NCBI GenBank assembly: GCA_025506515.1
Contig: CM046451.1
Coordinates: forward strand, 41,063,701-41,127,700
Length of the DNA: 64,000 nucleotides
DNA from: Flaveria trinervia
Lineage: Eukaryota > Streptophyta > Magnoliopsida > Asterales > Asteraceae
Direction: 5' to 3'
Positions 56,161 to 64,000 of this stretch are shown piece by piece. Made by a program: the position numbers and the translations under genes. The number at the start of each line of letters is the position of its first letter. Within the stretch, counting starts at the first letter, position 1. Under the pieces are notes generated by a model. It searched no databases and was not told the origin of the DNA. It saw only the letters and a list, made by a program, of their open reading frames with translations.

Positions 56161-57726
56161 TGAATTATGAATTGTACCTTATGCACTTTCAAACACTTAG
56201 CCTTTTAACTATAGATAAAACGTTATGAGCGATGATCATCTTAGACATGATCCTTTTAACTTTGAAAACTGTTGATCACCTCAAATGTGATCCTTTTAAT
56301 AAAACTGTTGATCACCTCAGACGTGACCTCCTTTAAGTGAGTGTTCCACAGATTGAATTTTGATGCATAGTCTGACTTTTAACTACTAAATGACTAAAAA
56401 ATTAATAAATAAACAACTAGAAATTAAAAACAAATTAGACAGATTTTTTGTATTTTTGATTTAAAATTGATTTAAAACCTATTAGAGTAATTCTAATCGA
56501 TTTTACAAACTAGACCGCACAACTTCAAGTCTAGTTTGTCACTTAAGGTACGATTCAATATGGAATCATACAGGTATATCAGAATCACTTGGACATTTTA
56601 ATAAGCTATTTTGATGCTAGATTCTTGTTTTGAACGAGAGTTAATACCAATTTTAGGAAATCACACTAGAGCTACAATATCCACACAATTATTTTGACCC
56701 TCAAGAACCACAGCTCATGATGATTGTCAGTATACTTGTCCTCTTAAATCCATACCCTAATTTTTGACACACATTGGTGATGAGTTAAGGTTTAATTATT
56801 CCAAAGAGCATTTTTGGATGCCACGCTTATATAGTAATCAACGTTCCTCAGGAGATTTTTGAGCGGTCTACGGGTATATTTCAAGAAGAAACTATTCTAA
56901 GAGCTTTCAAAGAGATGCCAAGCCTCAAGTCAGTGCCATCACATAGCTGAGAGGCGTAAACAACAATGAATTCTAGAATATTTAGGTTATGCTTATCCGC
57001 AGTTCACTTCTACCGCACAACAGAGAGGCACACAACCTATCTTCTTGTTCGAGCATTTATTTTCTTTTTGCACATATCGCACCAACAACATAAGTTATTA
57101 GCTTCATTGCGTTTTGCATTTTTCATGTGCTTTGCTCATATTTTATGGTCGTCCGCACATATTTGTGGTGTTTATTTTGTTCTTCCCCCTTATTGGAACT
57201 GCGTTGATTTTGTTACCCAGGGATAAGATGGGAACCACAGGAAGTTGAATAACTTAGTTGAGCTTGAAACCACCAATAAGGTCTACGTATCTATTGTGTT
57301 GAATCTACTAACACATCATATAATGAACTAGCAGCCTCTAGGTCTACTTTTTCTATGTTACCTTGGTAGCATACTAGTTTTACTATTATTTTTCCTTTTA
57401 TTTTGCTTAGAGTTTTCAAATTTAACTTTGAATTTTGCATCTTAATTAGTTAAACTCTTTTGAAGTCCCATACTACTAGTTCTTTGTGTACTATCATTTT
57501 CCATATACGTTGAATTAGTATCATAGATTTGATTTTTTTCCTTTTAGATAAGCTATCCTCCTCCCTCGTTTTTTAAGTAATTAAATAAAGCAACTAATTT
57601 AATATTAATCTAACCTATTCTCCGCCTCAAATTCTAAAACCAAAAATATTTTTGTGTTTTTGGAGTTTTATAAACAGGAAAATAAAATAAGACAAAATAA
57701 AAGAAAATAACATAAAAAATGTCGGA
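56161..57726 (-). other. Non-coding post-pol spacer of element R
   Basis: Aligns inverted with 768-1801 plus flanks of L. No ORF in element sense with domain content; the open frame at 56966-57226 runs antisense. Confidence 0.6.
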
Positions 57727-59400
57727 CTAAGTATTTTCTTCCTCTGTCATCACATCACTTTTCTTTTACACGCCATTAACCTCTAATAGATATAAGAACC
57801 TCGGTTTATCAAAAGCTTTTGTGTAGAGGTCGGCGCGTTGAAAATCCGTATTTATTTTAACCACATCGATTAATTGCTTTTCAAAACAATCATGAATAAG
57901 GTGATACTTAATGCCAATGTGTTTAGTTTTAGGATGTTGGACTGAATTTTTTTGTTACGGCTATAGCTACAGAATTATCAATATATATAGGAGTGTTAGA
58001 GAATCGCAAACCATAGTCACACATTTGCTGTTGAATCCACATGATTTGTGAACAACAACTTGCAGCAGCAACGTATTCAACTTCATATGTTAACAGAGCA
58101 ACGGAGGTCTGCTTGTTACACTGCCAGGTGACTAACCGTCTACCATAGATTTGACATCCTGCATACGTAGACTTGTAGTTCATTTTGCAACCACCATAAT
58201 CCGAGTTGCTATACACTGTAAGCTCAAAATTGTCGTCATGAGGGTACCACAACCCGAGTGTTAGTGTACCCTTTAGATAATGGAAAATCCGTTTAACACC
58301 AATGAGATTGTTGACTTTCGGTTTCGCCTGTTATCTGGAACACAAACACGTCGCATACATGAAATAAGGACGAGAAGATGTAAGATACATTAGGGATCCA
58401 ATCATTCCTCTTAAAATGTAGCATCAACCAGATCACCATTTTCGTCGGGTGCCACATCGTGGTTCGGGGCATGTGGAGTTCCAGTAGCTAAAGCATTCTC
58501 CATGTCAACTCGACTGAGGATATCCCCTACATATTTAGTCTGATGTAGATAGATTCCTTTTGGTGTCTGATCCACCTGTAATCCTAGGAAGAACTTCATC
58601 TCCCCCATTGCACTCGTCTCAAATTTTGCTTTCATAACATATTCAAATTCTTTACATAATCTCCGTTTCTGGAACCGAAGATTATGTCAACAACATAAAT
58701 TTGTACTAGTAGTAAGTCACCATCTTTTTCTTTGATGAATAGTGTACGATCAATCACTCCTCTGCAAAACCTATGTTTCACAAGATGAGCCCATAGAGAG
58801 CCTTATCAAGCTGTAAACTCTATCCCGATGATACGGATCCTCAAATCCTTCGGGTTGACTGACATACACTGTCTCATGGAGTTCACCATGAAGAAATGTA
58901 CTCTTGACATCTTGTTGATAAACTTTGATCTTCATGTAAGATGCATAGGCTAGGAAGATACATATTGCTTCTATTCTAGCCACAGGTGCAAACACTTCAT
59001 TGTAATCAATTCCTTCAACTTGTATAAAACCTTGAACGACAAGTCGAGCCTTGTTTCGAATTATGACCCCTTGGTCATCTTTCTTGCATTTCAAGACCCA
59101 TTTAGTGCCAATGACCTTAGCACCTTTTGGTCTATCCACCAGTGTCCAAACTCCTAACTTCTTCAATTATAGGAGTTCTTCATCCATGGCACTCACCCAT
59201 GCCTCATCGTTTAAGGCTTCACTTACATATTTTGGCTCAAATTGAAACACAAAACATCGATAAGCTCCATCGTGAAGACAACCTTTTTCCATGACTAAAG
59301 CATAATGAGCTGAGTATAGCTGATTTCTTGTATGTACTCCCGAGTGTAAATCCCCTATGACGTTGTCCAGAGGATGATATACATTATGCCGAGATCCAGG
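57727..59400 (-). pseudogene. Reverse transcriptase and RNase H of element R
   Basis: RT begins near 59210 and reads openly from 59166: [55 protein letters not shown]. The catalytic box at 58688-58699 reads YVVD instead of YVDD, so the polymerase is dead. A continuation at 58635-58411 gives MKAKFETSAMGEMKFFLGLQ. RNase H (58252-57929) keeps SNSDYGGCK, with the first Asp of SDSDYGG changed, then VEYVAAASC. The tail reads, after a shift, to EEENT ending 57727. Confidence 0.85.
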
Positions 59401-61114
59401 AGTGGTAGGAGCGACTACTTTCTCATCTAGATTTTGAATTCATAGTTCAGTATCTGTAGCCATTGGAGTGCGAGGTTCCGAAGTGTCATAGGCATCAACA
59501 TCTTATGCTTGTGTACTTTCAGTAGTAGGAAGCTGCTCCTCCTGATCCACCTGATCATTCTCCACTTCTTCATCGTCAGAGGAGGAGTCACTTACCTCAA
59601 GTGCTCCCCGTGAATGACTAGAAGACTCACCTTGTGAACCTAATGTTGTCGAGTCTAGTGACGGTGTGTTTAAGACATCGTACATCATTTTGGTTGATAA
59701 CTCAGCATTAGGAGGGGAGAGAGGGATGTTGAAGGATTTAAATAATCCATCATAATCGATGAAGAATGCGGGTCCTTTTCCAGCAGGGGGTGGCGTATCT
59801 CTAAACATCAACGTTTGACCACACTTCTACTTGACCCGTTGAGTTGTTGTAAACTCTCTTATTCGGTATGTTGTATCCTAGAAAAATCCTTTCTTCAGCC
59901 TTCTCACTGAATTTCCTTGACTGAGTTTTCTACAGCAGCGTACATGGTGCACCAAATGGTTCGAGGTACTCCAAATTAGGTTTACGTCGCTGGAGCAACT
60001 CATAACAAGTTTTACCGTGAAGTTTGACCACCAAAAATTGATTGAGGGTGTAACATGCGTTGACAACTTCCTCGTTCCAAAATTGGATGGGCAATTATAA
60101 GTCGGCTAGTATCATTCGTCCTGTCTCTATCAAGCTCCTGTTCTTTTGTTCAGCAACCCCGTTTATTTGTTGATTGTAGGCAGATGTGAACCGGTGTACA
60201 ATTCCCTTCTCTTTGCAGAATTCCTCCATCCACTTATTCATTAACTTTGTTCTGTCGTCTAAGCGAATCTGTCACACTTTCAGCTTGGAGAGAGATTCCA
60301 ATGTGGTGACCAGCTGTTTGAACGATTCAAATGTCTCTGATTTGGATTTAAGAAACATTACCCAAGAGAATCAAGAGTAGTCATCAATGACTACATAACA
60401 ATACAAATCACCAGCCATGCTCTTGGTGATCACATGACCAAACAGATCCATGTGTAGATGTTCGAGAGGCAATTCAATGGAATTTACTTGCTTTGCATTG
60501 TGAGACTTCTTGGGCTGTTTACCTTTCTTACATGCAACACCAAAATCTGGAACTTGGAACTTTTTGAAGTTTACTCCATTCACTAAATCATTCTAGATGT
60601 GATGATTCATCTTCGGTGGATTTATGTGTCCTATTCTCCTATGCCAGGAGATCGAGTCCCTCTTAGTTGCCTTTGACAAGAAGCATTGAACTTGATGATC
60701 AGTCGTGGAGGCCTTGGATAGGTCCAAGACATACAAGTCATTATATCTTGAAGCTGACATTAAGATATGGTTCTCCAAGATAATGTAATCCTTTTTTATC
60801 ACATAGCTCTTCTTGTTGTCAAAAACAACCTTGAATCCTTTGTCATATATCTGGGATACTAAAAGCAAGTTATTTTGTAATTGCTTAACATAGTTGACTT
60901 TATCAAACTTAACTTTCTGGTTTCCCACTTCGCCTTGAGTTGTGATGTATCCTCCTTTATTTACAGCAAATAAGACATGTCCCCCTTTAACTTGTTTGAC
61001 ATTTGAAATGAGAGACAGGTTCCCGGTCATATGCCTAGACGCCCCACTATCAACAATCCAGGGTTTGTGATAGCACTGTACCAGGCACCTTGCACAGTCA
61101 GAGAAAATTATCAC
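59401..61114 (-). pseudogene. Protease, integrase and linker of element R
   Basis: Protease PWIVDSGASRHMTG (near 61060) with an intact DSG. The pre-integrase segment ends ISWHRRIGHINPPKMN (near 60620). Integrase has HMDLFGHVITKSMAG near 60440 and a first part of the core; the second Asp and Glu regions (about 60250-60120) are broken. The acidic Ser/Glu/Asp-rich linker (59811-59503) joins it to RT, as in other Sireviruses. Confidence 0.8.
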
Positions 61115-61429
61115 TTTAGGTTTGGGACCAAAGCCTTAACTAGCTTGGGTGACCTAGAGGAATCACACATCATGAAATCACCCACTGTCCATTCGAGGGT
61201 GAGAGCATATCATTCTTCTTCTTGTTCTCATTATCAGACACTGGACTTGACTTTTCTTTCCATAAGCTTGTTTTGTGAAGCCCTGTTTGTGACAAACAAA
61301 TGACTAGCTTATAGTTTGAACTTTAGGTTCATTTATTATTTTTTGGTGGAGTAATAGAACTTATATTCAAAGAAATTGTTTTAATGTCATAAGTTCAATT
61401 TTCTTTCTTGGTGTCTGATAATAAGGACA

Positions 61430-63903
61430 ATTAGAAGTGATGTGTCATCTCTTTCCACAATTTTAGCATGATCTACCTTCTACATGTTGGGAAAATTGTT
61501 TCTATCGGGAAGTGTGTGATACAGGTGTGACTTTAGTCTGGTTAGGTTTGGACACTTCTTGTTTAGATGTTTTTACTTCTTTAACAAAATTCATTGTTTG
61601 AACGTTTTTAACATCTTTAACCTTTTGTTTATTTGGACTTTGACGTGGAGCACGTGGTTGGTTAAGTGATTTGGTCATTTTGGGATCAGAAATAGATATG
61701 TTTGAACCTGACGTCCAATTTCACAATAGGCATCTTACCTTTAGATTTCAAAGTAGCCTCTTTTTGTTTAGCGACAGTTTCCACTAGTTTACTCGTGGAA
61801 TTCGGATCACTAACTAGAGGGGTGGACACCATATGAACCTTAATTCGATTTTTATTTACGGGTCTACATTTAGTATTTTACATGATCTCATGTGGTGGTG
61901 GGACCACTTTGTAACCCAACCCCTCCCTGTTATTTCGTTCTTTCACTAAGTGTTGAACTATGTGAAAAGAACTGGTCGAACTGTGCAGTTTTTGTTTTAA
62001 TGAATTGACTTCGACTTCTAAAACTGCTTTTTCTTTCTTAGTTTCTTCCTGGGAGTTTAAGTAGAACTTTATATCATTGGCTTGATTAAAAGCAACAACC
62101 TTGGTTTCCCGTAGTTGTTTATTTAAAAGTTCTATTTTCTCTATATAACTGTGCTCATTTTGCTTTAAAATCTGATTAGCTTCTATGCACTGTTGTAAGT
62201 CATTTACTAAGCTATCATTGTGGTCTAATAACCTAGAAAATTTTAAATCTATGCTTTCTCTAAATTTATTACATTCATTACAAGCATGATTTCAAATAGT
62301 TGGTCTTTTGTACTTACCTGTAAAGACTCGGTTGAATTAGCCATCATAGCAGAATTTGACTATTCGGATGCTGGAGATTCTGAACATGTCGTTACGAATT
62401 CTTCTTCAGTCAGGTGATCGACCACATTCGCAGTATCTTTGTTATCTAACATCACTAGTTCAACTGCAATTTCACCTTTACTTGTAGAGTCATCATCCAA
62501 ACCCTCGACATGGGCAATGTTCGATTCACCCGGAGACACAAAACTAAAGGTCCAATCTTATCCTTCGTCACCTTGAGTAGTCAAGGCCTTTGTCTCTTTG
62601 CCTATCGAGGTAGCTCACTCGTGATTTCTCTTGACGGTTGAAGGATGAGAATGGATTCACGTTACCTGTCTTCTTGGGCTTTACACATTCACGTTTGAAA
62701 TGCATTTTTTCTCAATAGTTAAAGCAGGTAACTTTGGTTTGGCAAAACCAAAGGTATTGTCTTTTGTGGCTATCAAGTTCTATCCAGTCTTCTTTACAAA
62801 CTTTTTTGCTCTTCGGACAGCATTTCCCAAAGCGCACATTATATCCATTCTCTCTTCTTCATTCTCATCCACCTACTCGTAGTCTTCATCGACTAGATGG
62901 CAATTACCAAATTTCCCTTTAACTAGACCATCATAAGAATAAACAAGTGCTACTTGGAGATCCATGTGCTCTTTTGCTACTTCCATCGAGATATTACCAA
63001 GATTCCGGTCTTAAACTTTGTAGTGTTGGCTTCAGGCACTATATATTGGGTAGTGGATGACCTTGATGTTTGTGGTCCTCAAGCGGTGGATTGGGAAGGA
63101 GTAGCTAAACTACACACAAACGCTATTTGAAGTGGTGCTCCTGAACTGGTTGGGTTGGGAGATGAGATATACAGTGAAGGATTCTGGTCGTAGGATCCTT
63201 TCTGTGACCTCTACTTGATCCTCAGTTCCTCCTCCCTCAATTTCAGGATGAAGTCATTATGTCTAATTTTGCCAGTATATTGTTCTATCTCAAGTTAGAC
63301 ACAAATGAGTCCCACTTCTCAGGCAAACCATTAGCAAAAGCTTGACACTTTGCCTTCCATTGACGTTGAGACCCCATGAGTGTGTAGCTCACTCATTAGA
63401 TGGTAGAACCTATTTATGACATCATCCATACTTTCTTGCCCCATCGAAGAGAAGTTATCAAACTCCTTCTTCAGTGCCTTTGCCTTTAAAGCCCTCAACG
63501 TCACATTTCCGTCGTATCTTTTCTTCAAAGCTTCCCATAACTTCTTTGCCTATTTTTTCTTAGAAAATTGATGTAATATGTCTTTTGGTATTGACTGAGT
63601 CAACAAGGCATACACCTTCTTCTCACCATTATACTTCGCTTTCTGGTTATCAATCATACCTCCCAAGGTTAGCTTAACACCATCAGCACCTAACGACATA
63701 CTATAACCTGTCTCAATAGATTGCCGAAGGTTGGGATCAACTCCATTAAGATACATCTCGAATTGCTACTTCCATTGTGGGTAATCATCTATCGTGATAA
63801 CTTTACGTGGTTTATTGTGATTCCCAATTTCATTTTCCAGAAGCAGAAGGTTCTGGATCCGTGACTCCCTACCGGCAATGAACGCCGAGAACTGATCTTC
63901 CAT
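61430..63903 (-). pseudogene. gag of element R
   Basis: ATG at 63901-63903 gives MEDQFSAFIAGRESRI. The capsid follows in pieces (63756-63550, 63528-63331) with the copia gag blocks LKKEFDNFSSMGQESMDDV and FYHLMSELHTHG. A first knuckle near 62690-62730 has its second Cys as Tyr. A second near 61440-61480 retains all CCHC residues but contains two stops. Between them are Lys/Glu-rich helical segments without a long open frame. The most decayed coding part of the window. Confidence 0.75.
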
Positions 63904-64000
63904 ATTATTAAACTTTGAACTTTTGAACTTTAAACTTGTGCAAATGGATAGATGCGAATGAGTCAATCATGCGATTGGACAAATCCAGATAAGTCAATCG
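63904..64000 (-). other. 5' leader of element R, cut by the window edge
   Basis: Contains CAATCGCATGATTGACTC, again the palindromic word family, and a GTTCAAAGTTTAA triplication just before gag. PBS not reached. Confidence 0.5.

Larger units (their letters stand above)
51119..64000 (-). mobile_element. Element R: Sirevirus-type copia retrotransposon, 5' LTR outside window
   Basis: Minus orientation: gag start at 63903, pol to 57727, spacer with palindromes and TATA, aORF 55087-51847, polypurine tract, 3' LTR from 51821. Same family as L. The 5' LTR and PBS lie beyond 64000. The left end of the 3' LTR is a guess. Strongly decayed throughout. Confidence 0.8.

Overview
The window is a stack of nested LTR retrotransposons from a large plant nuclear genome. 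I see no host gene, tRNA, rRNA or CRISPR array. The host is a dicot, most likely Asteraceae. This rests on Ty1/copia elements with Met-initiator-type primer-binding sites and on an extra third ORF downstream of pol whose N-terminal His-Asn and internal YPRF motifs I remember from Asteraceae repeats. The family placement is inference. Every coding region carries stops or frameshifts, so all are called as pseudogenes.

Layout, oldest to youngest. (a) The base layer is old Sirevirus-type copia debris. Fragment L (1-2216, +) and element R (about 51119-64000, -, running off the window) are inverted relatives of one family. A third family (45992-about 50250, +, 'element 7') keeps only its third ORF and 3' end, and another third-ORF scrap lies at 50480-51030 (-). 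A truncated Ty3/gypsy LTR (2217-3303) abuts L. (b) A Ty3 solo LTR (3417-3805, 16264-17491, 45683-45987) was split twice. (c) Element 1, a complete 12.45-kb Sirevirus-type copia (3806-16258, +, target duplication GCCTG), sits in the first split. (d) Element 4, a Ty3 element (17492-45677, -, target duplication CATAA) that has lost its integrase core, sits in the second. (e) Element 3, another copia element (19082-39598, -, target duplication AAATG), lies in an LTR of element 4. (f) Element 2, a 12.45-kb relative of element 1 (20584-33030, -, target duplication ATCCT), lies in element 3. Each level is supported by matching LTR pairs and perfect 5-bp duplications. The exception is the solo LTR, whose flanks match only approximately.

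Within the Sirevirus-type elements the order is LTR, primer-binding site, gag (two zinc knuckles), protease, integrase, RT, RNase H, spacer, third ORF (aORF), polypurine tract, LTR. The spacer is filled with short palindromic repeats of the same kind as those in the LTR. It ends in a TATA box about 70 bp upstream of the aORF start, or upstream of a predicted 5'UTR intron in element 7 and R. The aORF therefore looks like a separately promoted, partly spliced gene inside the retrotransposon.

The most interesting signal is structural. In all five copia 3' ends present (four families with unrelated sequence), an inverted repeat brackets the polypurine tract and the first bases of the 3' LTR. The loop is always 23-28 nt and the LTR boundary lies near its middle. 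The Ty3 element shows no equivalent on inspection. I do not recall this being described.
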